A stretch of 11,803 bases of DNA from Angelakisella sp. (GCA_022794295.1 JAAWEO010000042.1:1-11803), one strand, 5' to 3'. Shown: positions 1 to 7,422, counted from the first letter of the stretch. Numbers and translations: made by a program. The notes: generated by a model not told the origin, from the letters alone.

Positions 1-360
1 TTCTTTGCCTTCTTTCTGTCGCTACAGAAAGAAGGTCCGCCGGAAGGGCAAACGAGACAAAAGACCTTTAGAACGAGACAGGAATGCGAAGGGCCTGACC
101 ATCGCGTGGCAGTCAAAAGAAACGACATTACCACAAACCGAAACATCGTATCTAGGACCGAGAGGCAGACACGTTCAAGAAGCGGCCCTGCGGGCCTGTC
201 TTGAAGGTTAGGCGGTGCAGGGCGTTAGGCTTTTGGCGCTCCCCGCGAGTAGGTATCGGCCAGCCTCGTTCCGGCCGCGGCTTGTCACTTCGCACAGACG
301 CAAAAAAGGACGGAAAACGCTCCATCCTTTTTTAGTGCCATATTTCTACCGCGTCCGGCT
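1..360. other. Gene-free left edge with hairpins, unassigned
   Basis: No convincing gene is seen here. A 12-bp perfect stem with loop CGCT lies at 8-35 (arms 8-19 and 24-35). It is preceded by TTCTTTG, as the T/A-rich hairpin of repeat copy A is. A second good stem-loop lies at 174-205: TTCAAGA pairs with TCTTGAA, with an inner GGCCC/GGGCC stem and a TGC loop. The 8-mer ACGAGACA occurs twice near 50-85. The segment 36-300 is less GC-rich than the flanking genes. A 68-codon frame beginning with TTG at position 5 spans the hairpin, has no visible ribosome binding site in the window, and is lysine/arginine rich; I do not accept it as a gene. The region may be an uncharacterised RNA or a second repeat type continuing to the left. 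Confidence 0.4.
302..333. terminator. Possible bidirectional terminator hairpin
   Basis: AAAAAAGGA pairs with TCCTTTTTT around an inner GGA/TCC stem, with one C/A mismatch and loop AAACGC. The T-run (328-333) and A-run (302-307) could give a U-tract on either strand, as in intrinsic terminators. The U-tract is inside the stem rather than after it, so the termination role is an inference. Confidence 0.4.
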
Positions 361-363
361 ATA

Positions 364-432
364 GAAAGATGCTGCCTCATACCGGGGAGTTTCGCCCGCT
401 GCGGCGGGCGACCAGGCGCTGTCCGCCCTGGA
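364..432 (+). repeat. Diverged fragment (D) of the intergenic hairpin repeat
   Basis: From AGAAAGATGCTG onward this stretch follows the same order as copy B around 8275-8343. It has the TCGCCC hairpin at 392-411 (8 bp, loop TGCG), then CCAGG...CCTGG. The stem reads TCGCCCGC/GCGGGCGA, where copies A and B read TCGCCCTC/GAGGGCGA, so one T-A pair has become G-C on both arms. An additional ACCGGAC/GTCCGGT hairpin follows at 438-454 and has no equivalent in the other copies. The 5' half of the element is missing or replaced. Confidence 0.6.
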
Positions 433-500
433 CCCGGACCGGACTGTGTCCGGTGACAGAAAGGCTAACCGGTACTGGGCGCCGGGCTTCGGGCATGGTT

Positions 501-529
501 TTGCGCTCTTGTCCAGTTTGTGCTATAAT
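501..529 (+). promoter_or_regulatory. Sigma-A promoter for amidohydrolase-mscS operon
   Basis: The -35 box TTGCGC is at 501-506 and a perfect -10 TATAAT is at 524-529, separated by 17 bp. TG lies one base before the -10 (521-522), making it an extended -10. Transcription would begin near 536, giving a leader of about 27 nt to the ATG at 563. It therefore rules out a longer upstream start for the amidohydrolase. Confidence 0.85.
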
Positions 530-562
530 AGCCCCATCACCCGAAAAGGAGCTGACCTCTCT

Positions 563-2182
563 ATGGACCTGATCCTCTACAACGCTGCCCTGGACCCCCA
601 GCACAAGCAGGCCGCTGTCGCCATCCGGGACGGTATCATCGCCGCCGTGGGCGGCCCCGAGCTTCTCCAGGAACCCGGCCCGGACACCACCCTCCTGGAC
701 CTCCAGGGTCTCCCCCTTCTCCCCGGGCTCACCGACAGCCACCTCCACCTGGCCGAAACCGGCCGGAGCATGGAGGTCGTCGACCTCTCCCCTGCCCGCT
801 CCCCCCAGGAGATGGGCCAGCTCCTTCGGGACTTTATCCGGGAGCAGCAGCTCCCCCCGGGGCGCCTGGTCCTGGGCTGGGGCTGGAATCAGGATCATTT
901 CCCCTCCCGGGCCTTCCCCACCCTGGAGGAGCTGGACGCCATGGCCCCGGGGCACCCCCTGGTTCTGACCCGGGTCTGCCAGCACATCGCCCTGGCTAAT
1001 TCCGCCGCTATGGCCCTGGCGGGCATCGATCCCTCCACCCCCGACCCGGTGGGCGGGGAGATCGGGCGGGGGCCCGGCGGACGGCTCACCGGTGTGTTCC
1101 GGGAGTTTGCCGTGCCCCTTCTTCCCCAGCCCCCCATCACCCCGGAGGACGTCCGCCGGTGGATCCAGAAGGCCGCCGGAAGGGCCGCCGCCCTGGGGCT
1201 GACCGCGGTCCACACCGACGACCTGTGCAACCTGCCCGGCCTCTCCTGGGGGGAGGTGCTGGACCTTTACCTCCAGCTGGACCGGGAGGGGAAGCTCCCC
1301 ATCCGGGTGGTGGAGCAGTGCCTTTTCCTGACGGTGGATGAGCTGGAGGCCTTCTTCGCCCGGGGCTTCTACCCCGGCTGGAGCCAGGGGAATTTTACCA
1401 TCGGCCCCCTGAAGATCATCGCAGACGGTTCCCTGGGGGCGCGCACCGCCCTTCTCTCCCAGCCCTACCACGACCTGCCCCAGGCGGGCAAAGGGATCGC
1501 CTCCATCCCCCGGGAGGATCTGGAGGCCCTGGTCCTGACCGCCCACCGCCACGGCATGGGGGCGGTGATCCATGCCATTGGGGATGGCGCCCTGGACCTC
1601 TCCCTGAATGCCATCCAGGCCGCCCGGGATGCCTTCCCGGAGATCCGGGAGACCCCCTGCCACGGCATCGTCCATTGCCAGATCACCCGCCCCGACCAGC
1701 TCCGGCGCATTCGGGAGATGGGGGTCCAGGTACTGGCCCAGCCGGTCTTCCTGGAGTACGACCTCCATATGGCCGACCTGCGGGTGGGGGAGGAGCTGGG
1801 GCGCAGCTGCTACGCCTGGCGCACCATGGTGGATTCCGGCATCCCCTTTTCCGCCGGGTCGGATAGCCCCATTGAAAGCATGGACCCCTTTGGCAACCTT
1901 TACTGCGCTGTCACCCGCAAGGATTACCAGGGCCGGCCGGATGGAGGCTGGCACCCCGGGGAATGCCTCACCCTGACCCAGGCCCTGGAGGCTGCCACCG
2001 CCGGGGGCGCCTTTGCCGGCGGCCTGGCCGGACGGTGCGGACGCATCGCCCCCGGCTATTGGGCCGATTTTACCGTGCCGGACCGGGATATCTTTGCCAT
2101 CCCCCCGGAGGAGCTGCTGCATACCAGGGCCGCCATGACCATTGTGGGCGGCACCGTCGCGGCGTCAAAAAAGGAGCTGTAA
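563..2182 (+). CDS. YtcJ-type amidohydrolase family 3 protein
   Basis: A metal-dependent hydrolase of 539 aa, the usual length for the YtcJ/amidohydrolase-3 group, which acts on amide or N-acyl bonds in the cytoplasm. The exact substrate cannot be read from sequence. Visible features are an N-terminal beta-sandwich strand (1-50), the metal-binding pair in DSHLHL (H60, H62), a candidate carboxylated lysine K284 in LKIIADGSLGAR, metal-ligand histidines H337 (VIHAIGD) and H371 (IVHCQ), the catalytic aspartate D434 in GSDSP, and a C-terminal sandwich return with GRIAPGYWADF (493-503). The start at 563 is chosen because AAAAGGAG lies at 544-551 and the promoter's start point lies between 446 and 563, so an in-frame ATG at 446 cannot be used. 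The mscS-type gene follows after 3 bp and is probably co-transcribed. Family assignment is firm; substrate is open. Confidence 0.93.
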   Translation: MDLILYNAALDPQHKQAAVAIRDGIIAAVGGPELLQEPGPDTTLLDLQGLPLLPGLTDSHLHLAETGRSMEVVDLSPARSPQEMGQLLRDFIREQQLPPGRLVLGWGWNQDHFPSRAFPTLEELDAMAPGHPLVLTRVCQHIALANSAAMALAGIDPSTPDPVGGEIGRGPGGRLTGVFREFAVPLLPQPPITPEDVRRWIQKAAGRAAALGLTAVHTDDLCNLPGLSWGEVLDLYLQLDREGKLPIRVVEQCLFLTVDELEAFFARGFYPGWSQGNFTIGPLKIIADGSLGARTALLSQPYHDLPQAGKGIASIPREDLEALVLTAHRHGMGAVIHAIGDGALDLSLNAIQAARDAFPEIRETPCHGIVHCQITRPDQLRRIREMGVQVLAQPVFLEYDLHMADLRVGEELGRSCYAWRTMVDSGIPFSAGSDSPIESMDPFGNLYCAVTRKDYQGRPDGGWHPGECLTLTQALEAATAGGAFAGGLAGRCGRIAPGYWADFTVPDRDIFAIPPEELLHTRAAMTIVGGTVAASKKEL

Positions 2183-2185
2183 GCC

Positions 2186-3274
2186 ATGAACCCCACCTTT
2201 AGCGGAGAAGTGATGCACTTTCTGGATACCACCGGCGCCCAGTTCCTGGAAAACCTCCGGGGCCTGCTGGAGTTCCTCCGGGATAACTTCGGCAACCTCC
2301 TGTGGCGCCTTGCGGGGGTCGTCTTTATCTTCTTCTGTGCCGGATTGGTGATGAAGGGGATCTCCCGCCTGACCAGCCGCACCATGGAGAAAAACCGCCT
2401 GCTCCTTACCGAGGACCAAAGCCGCCGCGTGGATACCCTGATGACCCTGATCCGCAGCGCCGCCCGGTACCTGGTCTATTTTGTGGCCTTCCTGCTGGTG
2501 CTGGGGCAGTTTGGCAATACCATGGTGCAGAATGTCCTGCTGGCAGTGGGCAGCATTGGGGGCATCGCCTTCGGCTTTGGGGCCCAGAACCTGGTCAAGG
2601 ATGTGGTCACCGGGCTGTTTATGATCTTCGAGAACCAGTTCTCGGTGGGGGACTATATCCAAACCGAGGACGCCGTGGGCACCGTGGAGGCCACCGCCCT
2701 GCGGGTCACCTACCTCCGTTCCGCCAAGGGGGACCAGATCATCATCCCCAATGGCTCCATCAACCGGGTGATCAACTATACCCGGGGCAGCTATGTGGCT
2801 ACCATCGTGGTCTCCACCGCCTACGAGGCCGATACCCGCCAGGTGATCGCTATGATGGAGGAAGCCCTGGCGGAGTACGGGGAAGCCCACCGGGAGCTGA
2901 TCGAGGAGCTGCCGGTGGTCCGGGGCATCGACGCCCTGGGGGAATCCACGGTGGATATCAGCGTGGCCTGCCGCGTAAAGCCCATGAAGCAGTGGGAGGT
3001 GGAGCGCGGGATGCGCCTGGCGGTGAAGGAAGCCTTTGACCGCCGCGGCATCGAATTCCCCTACCCCCGCATGGTCACCATCCCCTGGGCGGAGCACCTG
3101 TCCCCCAACCCAGACCCTGCCCCAGCTCCAGAGCCCTCCCCCACCCCCTTCGGCTGGACCCCCACCCCCGCCCCCGAGTTTGAGGATGGTACCCTGCTGG
3201 ACGACACCCTGGAGGATACCCCCCTGGCCGAAAGCGCAGCCGGCAACGACCCCCCCACCGACGATGATAAATGA
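2186..3274 (+). CDS. Small-conductance mechanosensitive channel (MscS family)
   Basis: A membrane channel of 362 aa that would open under membrane tension to release solutes on osmotic downshock. Hydrophobic segments lie at about 39-57, 94-109 and 112-148. The last is the pore helix, rich in Gly/Ala (AVGSIGGIAFGFGAQ, 120-134), followed by NLVKDVVTGLFMIFENQFSVGD, typical of MscS. The soluble beta domain includes KGDQIIIPNGSI (181-192), another family hallmark. The C-terminal part (about 205-300) is the alpha/beta vestibule. Residues 306-362 form an unusual proline-rich then acidic tail, predicted disordered. AAGGAG at 2171-2176, 9 bp before the ATG, supports the start. It sits 3 bp after the amidohydrolase stop and shares its promoter. 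Repeat copy A follows 21 bp after the stop. Confidence 0.95.
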   Translation: MNPTFSGEVMHFLDTTGAQFLENLRGLLEFLRDNFGNLLWRLAGVVFIFFCAGLVMKGISRLTSRTMEKNRLLLTEDQSRRVDTLMTLIRSAARYLVYFVAFLLVLGQFGNTMVQNVLLAVGSIGGIAFGFGAQNLVKDVVTGLFMIFENQFSVGDYIQTEDAVGTVEATALRVTYLRSAKGDQIIIPNGSINRVINYTRGSYVATIVVSTAYEADTRQVIAMMEEALAEYGEAHRELIEELPVVRGIDALGESTVDISVACRVKPMKQWEVERGMRLAVKEAFDRRGIEFPYPRMVTIPWAEHLSPNPDPAPAPEPSPTPFGWTPTPAPEFEDGTLLDDTLEDTPLAESAAGNDPPTDDDK

Positions 3275-3295
3275 CAGTGATAAATAATGAATGTA

Positions 3296-3624
3296 AGACC
3301 CCAGGCACCCCCTATCGCCCCGCACAAACCATTGTAGGGTCTAAAGTTTAGGGCCGCCCTTTTCAAAGGGCGGCAGGTCCAGGGCGGCGCCCTGGTCGCC
3401 CTCCGCAGAGGGCGAAATTCCCCCGTTCCTTACCGGAGGGCGCATTTTTCTTTGCTTACTTTCTTTTTGAAAGAAAAAAAGAAAGTAAGAGCCTGCTCGC
3501 CCCCCACCCAACCAACCTGCAAATACACCCCAGTGGGGTGTTTTGCAACAACCGCCCCCCCTCGAATGGACCGGCCCCATAAGGCCGGTCCATTCGACCC
3601 TCTACAGGCCGCCCCCAGGCGGCC
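3296..3624 (-). repeat. Structured intergenic repeat, copy A
   Basis: A 329 bp element, nearly the reverse complement of copy B. Reading + strand left to right the hairpins are: outer pair AGACCC/GGGTCT (3296-3301 with 3337-3342); a perfect 10-bp stem at 3353-3374; CCAGGGC/GCCCTGG at 3379-3395; TCGCCCTC/GAGGGCGA at 3396-3415; a 14-bp T/A-rich stem CTTAC.../...GTAAG at 3455-3489; a bulged stem with loop AGT at 3518-3547; a perfect 15-bp stem at 3562-3597; and GGCCGCC/GGCGGCC at 3607-3624. It fills the gap between the convergent mscS-type and GNAT genes. Short frames crossing it are not conserved between copies. The strand given is relative to copy B. Confidence 0.9.
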
Positions 3625-3697
3625 CCCCAAGAATCTGCCCCCCCAAAAAATCCGCCCACAAAAAAAGAACAGGAGCCAGCAGCCGGCTCCCGCCCTC

Positions 3698-4147
3698 CTA
3701 TCCTTTTTTCCAAACCATAAGATACTCCCGCTGACCCGTGCCCTGGTCAACGCGTTCCTCCAGAAGGGTAAACCCCCGGCTTTGGTAAAACCCCACCGCC
3801 CGCCGGTTCTTCTTGTATACCGCCAGGGTAAGAAGCTCCCGGCCCCCCTGGCAGTCCTCCAGAAGGGCCCGGCCAATGCCCCGGCCCTGGCACCCCGGAT
3901 CCACAAAAAGGGCCCCGATGTGATCCCCCTCAATGAGACTGAGGAAGCCCTCCACCCTGCCCTCCCGAACAAAGACCCGGGTGTCCGCCCGGGGGAGGAT
4001 CTCCCGCTCCACCAGGGGTGCGGTGGAACGCCAGTGCTCCATGGGGATGAAGCCGTGGGCCTCCCGGCTGGCGGAAAGCCAGATCTCCATGACCCGGGGG
4101 GTGTCCCCCGGGAGAAAGGGCCGGATGCTCCCCTCTGCCATTACCAT
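3698..4147 (-). CDS. GNAT N-acetyltransferase, YjaB-like
   Basis: A cytoplasmic acetyl-CoA-dependent N-acetyltransferase of 149 aa; the acceptor is unknown. The GNAT acetyl-CoA loop is seen as QGRGIGRALL (87-96) after the strand IGALFVDP (77-84). The C-terminal motif is NRRAVGFYQSRGF (114-126), with the family's usual GFY. The overall pattern (IRPF..., HGFIP, ALFVDPGCQGRG) resembles E. coli YjaB. The start at 4147 is chosen because its ATG overlaps the TGA of the preceding hydrolase gene by one base (TGATG) and GGAGG lies 7 bases upstream; a longer frame reaching 4306 is only overlap with that gene. It is the last gene of a three-gene minus-strand operon and ends 74 bp before copy A. Confidence 0.9.
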   Translation of the reverse strand: MVMAEGSIRPFLPGDTPRVMEIWLSASREAHGFIPMEHWRSTAPLVEREILPRADTRVFVREGRVEGFLSLIEGDHIGALFVDPGCQGRGIGRALLEDCQGGRELLTLAVYKKNRRAVGFYQSRGFTLLEERVDQGTGQREYLMVWKKG

Positions 4148-5016
4148 CACCTGTCCTCCATAAGATTGCCGTAAACATGGCGCAGAAGGTCCGCTTTTTC
4201 CTCCTGGCCGGGCTCCCGGCCCAGCTTTTCGGCCAGGCGGGCCAGGGGACCCTCCAGGGTCACGTCCTCCCCGGCGGCCCGGCTGTAGAGGCGGTGCCTG
4301 TCGCAAAGCTCCCGGAGCTGCTCCCCGGTCAGGGGACCCTGCATGTGGGAATGGAAGTACCAGTCCGCCTTCAGCCCCTCCATGACGCTAAGGAAGTACA
4401 GAAGCTTTCTGCGGGTGTAGTGCCAGGGGGCGCTGTACATGTTGGGGGACAGGCTGTCCCCGGAAAAGACCACCTTGTCCTCCGGGCAGTGGATCAGGAG
4501 CCCGTCGGGGGAGTGGTCGCTGGCCAGGGGAATGAGGCAGGCGGTGGCCCCCTCCAGGTCGATGACCGCCTGCCCCTGGATGGTCATGTCCGCCAGGGGC
4601 GGATCCAGGGCCAGGGGCTCGTTGGGGTATTCCTCCCGGATGCCCTTCTGGCAGAAGGGGATCTCCAGGCCCTCCTCCACCCGCCGTGCGATGGCCTCGT
4701 GGGTCCACTGGTACTGGGAAAGGACCCGCAGCTGCCGCCCGGTCCTCCGGGTGCAGATAAGGGAGACCCCCGCCTCCTGCATGGCCCGGCCCCCCATGAT
4801 GTGGTCCCAGTGCCAGTGGGTCAGGGCGGCCCACCGCACCGGGGGGAGGCCCAGCCTTTCGGCCTCCCGCAGCAGCCACAGGGCGTGGCCGGGGCCGTTG
4901 CCGGTGTCCACCGCCAGGGTGGCATCCACCCCGGCAATAAGCCCCAGGCTGGGGCGGTCCCCATAGGCGACCGGGTCGGACCAATAGCAGTGCTGGGTCA
5001 GCTGGTGCAGTTCCAT
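4147..5016 (-). CDS. Metallo-beta-lactamase-fold hydrolase
   Basis: A 289 aa hydrolase, probably cytoplasmic since no signal peptide is seen. The zinc-binding signature THWHWDHIMG gives H67, H69, D71 and H72, and further ligands are likely H168 (SDHSPDG), D187 (FSGDSL) and a histidine of YFHSH (222 or 224). Together these give a two-metal site. The family includes glyoxalase II-like and other thioesterase-like hydrolases. The C-terminal region (about 230-285) is helical and not diagnostic, so substrate is unassigned. AGAAGGAGG lies 6 bases before the ATG. It starts 22 bp after the YitT stop and overlaps the GNAT gene by one base, so translation of the three genes is likely coupled. Confidence 0.93.
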   Translation of the reverse strand: MELHQLTQHCYWSDPVAYGDRPSLGLIAGVDATLAVDTGNGPGHALWLLREAERLGLPPVRWAALTHWHWDHIMGGRAMQEAGVSLICTRRTGRQLRVLSQYQWTHEAIARRVEEGLEIPFCQKGIREEYPNEPLALDPPLADMTIQGQAVIDLEGATACLIPLASDHSPDGLLIHCPEDKVVFSGDSLSPNMYSAPWHYTRRKLLYFLSVMEGLKADWYFHSHMQGPLTGEQLRELCDRHRLYSRAAGEDVTLEGPLARLAEKLGREPGQEEKADLLRHVYGNLMEDR

Positions 5017-5038
5017 AAAAAGCCTCCTTCTGGGGCGG

Positions 5039-5899
5039 TCAGTTTTCGGTGCGGAAGCCCTTGCCGATGATCTCGCTGGTGCTGGTGGTCATAATAAAGG
5101 CGTGGGGCTCGATGGACCGGACGTACCGGCGCAGGAACACCGCCTGACCCCGGCTCATTACCGTAAGGATGACGTACTTGTGCTGATGGGTGTAGGCCCC
5201 GGTGGCCTCCAGGATGGTGGCCCCCCGGTGGAGCTTGCCGGCGATAAAATCGCAGATGGGCTCCGGGTCGCTGCACACGATGTGCATGTATTTGCACTGG
5301 TTGATGCCCTCAATGACGCTGTCCACCAGCATGGACTTCATCAGCAGGCCCAGAATGGAAAAGAGGCCGGTGTGGATGCCAAAGACAAAGCAGGCGGAGA
5401 AGGCCACCAGGAAATCCGCCAGAAGGAGAGCCCGGCCCATGTCGATGCTGGTAAACTTCCGCAGCACCATGGCGATAATATCCGTCCCCCCGGTAGAGGC
5501 CCCGATGTTAAAGAGCAGGGCGGAGCCCAGGGCCGGGAGGCCCACGGCGAAGATCAGCTCCAGGAGGGGCTCCTGGGTAAAGGGAGCGTCCATGGGGTAC
5601 ACCCTTTCCAGCACCCAGATGATCACAGACATGAGGGTGCTGGCGTAGACGGTGGTAAGACCGAACCTGCGGCTAAGGACCAGAAAGCCCACCGCCAGCA
5701 GGACCATATTAAAGAGAAACACCAGGGTACCGGTAGAGACCCCGGGCAGAAACTTTGAAATGACGATAGCCAGACCGGTAACGCCGCCGGTGGAGAAATT
5801 GTTGGGCATCTTAAAGAAATAGACCCCCATGGAGACCAGGAGGGTTCCCCCGTTGAGCAGGAGAAACTCCCGGAGCTTTTGCTGCGCTGACTTTTCCAT
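5039..5899 (-). CDS. YitT family membrane protein (DUF161 + DUF2179)
   Basis: An integral membrane protein of 286 aa with unknown transport or sensory function. There are about five hydrophobic segments in residues 12-195. Two related loops, NNFSTGGVTG (33-42) and GASTGGTDII (133-142), are typical of the YitT/DUF161 repeat. A soluble C-terminal DUF2179 domain spans about 205-286, with LHRGATILEATGAYT (223-237), and is expected in the cytoplasm. I take the ATG at 5899, with GAAAGG about 10 bases before it; an in-frame TTG at 5917 would add six residues and cannot be excluded. The first gene of the minus-strand operon, driven by the promoter at 5965-5992. Confidence 0.93.
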   Translation of the reverse strand: MEKSAQQKLREFLLLNGGTLLVSMGVYFFKMPNNFSTGGVTGLAIVISKFLPGVSTGTLVFLFNMVLLAVGFLVLSRRFGLTTVYASTLMSVIIWVLERVYPMDAPFTQEPLLELIFAVGLPALGSALLFNIGASTGGTDIIAMVLRKFTSIDMGRALLLADFLVAFSACFVFGIHTGLFSILGLLMKSMLVDSVIEGINQCKYMHIVCSDPEPICDFIAGKLHRGATILEATGAYTHQHKYVILTVMSRGQAVFLRRYVRSIEPHAFIMTTSTSEIIGKGFRTEN

Positions 5900-5964
5900 G
5901 ACAAACAAGCCTTTCAAGGATCACGGATAATTTGCAGGAACTGCCTCCGTGAAAATCCCCATCA

Positions 5965-5992
5965 ATTATAGTCTTTTTTACCGGGGAGTCAA
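5965..5992 (-). promoter_or_regulatory. Sigma-A promoter for yitT operon
   Basis: On the minus strand, TTGACT (5992-5987) and TATAAT (5970-5965) are separated by 16 bp, almost consensus. Transcription would begin near 5958, about 60 nt before the ATG at 5899. No operator or riboswitch is recognisable in the leader. Confidence 0.85.
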
Positions 5993-6091
5993 CTGTTTCC
6001 GGACGCATTTTGAAGGATTTTTTGCATCATTTCCCGGATCCTCTCTTTTGTTTGCGGTTTTTCTTTCATTTTTGCCGGATTTCTGCCATTT

Positions 6092-6556
6092 TCAGCGATC
6101 CTGCACCATCCTCACCGGCCGCAGCAGCCGTGTCACCGAGGACACCAGGAGGATCCCCACCGCCACCGCCCCGGCCACCCCAAAGGTGTGGATGCCGGTG
6201 GAAAGGAACAGCTGGGTATCCCCCGAAAGACAGTACTCCATGGTGTAGTAGATGCCCCCGCCAGGGACAAAGGGCAGCACCCCCACCACCAGAAAGCCGG
6301 TGGCCGGGGACTTCATCACCCGGGCCATGACCTCCGCGTAAACGGCCACGGCAACCGCCCCGGCAAAGTACTGGACCACATCGCTGCCGGTAAAGGCGCA
6401 AAGGAGGCAGGCGGCCCACCCCACCCCTCCCCCCAGGGAGGAGGCCACCATCAGCCTCCCCCGCTGGTTGAGCAGAAGGCAGAAGGCCAGGCAGGCCATG
6501 ACGGCGTAGACACAGGGGAGCAGAAAGCCGGTGAGCAGCTCCTTCATTATCATCAT
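6092..6556 (-). CDS. ThrE_2-type (DUF3815) threonine/serine exporter half
   Basis: A 154 aa, highly hydrophobic protein with about four to five membrane segments. It matches the short C-terminal half of the ThrE exporter, encoded as a separate gene in many Firmicutes. The motif LPFVPGGGIYYTM (94-106) is the family's conserved loop. It probably works with the product of the upstream gene to export threonine/serine or related small molecules. The start at 6556 is chosen because ATG overlaps the TGA of the upstream gene (TGATG) and GGGAGG lies about 9 bases before; three further in-frame starts follow closely (M2, M4). A longer frame reaching 7156 is the shadow of the upstream gene. No terminator is obvious after the stop, and the YitT promoter lies about 100 bp downstream. 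Confidence 0.92.
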   Translation of the reverse strand: MMIMKELLTGFLLPCVYAVMACLAFCLLLNQRGRLMVASSLGGGVGWAACLLCAFTGSDVVQYFAGAVAVAVYAEVMARVMKSPATGFLVVGVLPFVPGGGIYYTMEYCLSGDTQLFLSTGIHTFGVAGAVAVGILLVSSVTRLLRPVRMVQDR

Positions 6557-7329
6557 CACACCCCACCTCCCAAATACCGGGCCAGGGAAAGGGCGATGCC
6601 CGCCCCCAGGGCCAGGGCCGTGGCTGTCAGCAGGGATTCGGTCAGCTTGGTAATGCCGGCAAAGAGGTCCCCCGCCAGGACATCCCGCATAAAATTGGTC
6701 AGGGCCACCCCGGGCACCAGGCCCATAAAGGCGCCGATGATGATCAGGTCCAGGCTCTCCCCCAGGCCGGAGGCCACCAGGGCGATGGCCGCCAGGGCGG
6801 CGGTCATGCTGCACACGGTATTCACAAAAAAGCTGTTGGTCCTCCGCCCCTCCATGGGGTGCTTTACCAGGAAGATGGAGACCCCGGCCACCAGGGCGCA
6901 GAAGGCGTCCCGGGCCGTTCCCCCAAACAGCAGGGTAAAGAAGGCCGCTGTAAAGGCAAAGCCCGCCGCCTGGAAGGGGGGCGGATACCCCTGGGCCCGG
7001 CTGATGGTCAAAAGCTGCTGGTCCACCTCCGGGAAGGGGGGGCGTCCGGCGCAGACCCACCGGCAGAGGCTGTTCAGGCGGTCCACCCGCCACAGATCGG
7101 TGCCCCGGTGGTAAAGGCGGCGCACCCGGGTGTGGGAGTGGCCCTCCGGGTCGCAAAGGGAGACGATCAGCAGGCTGGGGATGGCGAAGATCTCGCTGGT
7201 CTCCACCCCGTAGGCGCGGCAGAGCCGCTGGAGGGAGTCCTCCACCCGGTAGGCCTCCGCCCCGCTCTCTAGCATCTGCACCCCCATTGCGGCGGCGGTA
7301 TTCAAAAGGGCATCATAATCGGCAGTCAA
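6556..7329 (-). CDS. ThrE N-terminal (DUF1212) threonine/serine exporter half
   Basis: A membrane protein of 257 aa. An amphipathic N-terminal soluble part (1-115) contains the DUF1212 pattern ESGAEAYRVEDSL (21-33) and FAIPSLLIVS (48-57). Five or so membrane segments follow from about 120 to 252. The signature PGVALTNFMRDVLAGDLFAG (206-225) is typical of ThrE. The start is read as TTG at 7329, because GGGAGG sits 8 bases before it and the residues after it begin the conserved domain. The in-frame ATG at 7383 would precede that ribosome binding site and add 18 residues unlike the family. It is followed by the ThrE_2 half with a one-base overlap, so the two are made together. A clear promoter on this strand was not found. 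Confidence 0.92.
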   Translation of the reverse strand: MTADYDALLNTAAAMGVQMLESGAEAYRVEDSLQRLCRAYGVETSEIFAIPSLLIVSLCDPEGHSHTRVRRLYHRGTDLWRVDRLNSLCRWVCAGRPPFPEVDQQLLTISRAQGYPPPFQAAGFAFTAAFFTLLFGGTARDAFCALVAGVSIFLVKHPMEGRRTNSFFVNTVCSMTAALAAIALVASGLGESLDLIIIGAFMGLVPGVALTNFMRDVLAGDLFAGITKLTESLLTATALALGAGIALSLARYLGGGV

Positions 7330-7372
7330 GCAAAACACCTCCCGGGGTAATGGGTCGTGGGCAGCGGCGGGG

Positions 7373-7401
7373 TTGCAAATCACGCATAGTTCCTATATAA
7401 T
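7373..7401 (+). promoter_or_regulatory. Sigma-A promoter for toxin-antitoxin operon
   Basis: TTGCAA at 7373-7378 and TATAAT at 7396-7401 are 17 bp apart. The expected start point near 7408 leaves a very short leader before the toxin ATG at 7423, with AAGGGG at 7411-7416 as the ribosome binding site. Such operons are typically repressed by their own antitoxin; a clear operator palindrome was not identified. Confidence 0.8.
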
Positions 7402-7422
7402 AAAGAAAAAAAGGGGAACGCT

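Noticed and set aside
5..211. 68-codon frame at the left edge
   Set aside because: It uses a TTG start without a visible ribosome binding site, crosses two strong hairpins, and has no recognisable domain.
377..2122. Long (581 codon) open frame opposite the amidohydrolase
   Set aside because: It is the antisense shadow of a GC-rich gene: Gly/Pro/Ala/Gln-rich low-complexity translation with no recognisable domain, while the plus-strand frame has all catalytic residues.
2165..3325. 386-codon minus-strand frame opposite the MscS-type gene
   Set aside because: Antisense shadow; histidine/glycine-rich with no domain, while the plus-strand frame has a clear MscS pore and beta domain.
3296..3624. 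CRISPR array or integron attC sites
   Set aside because: The hairpins differ from each other and are not regularly spaced identical repeats with unique spacers; no Cas, integrase, or GTTRRRY core sites are present.
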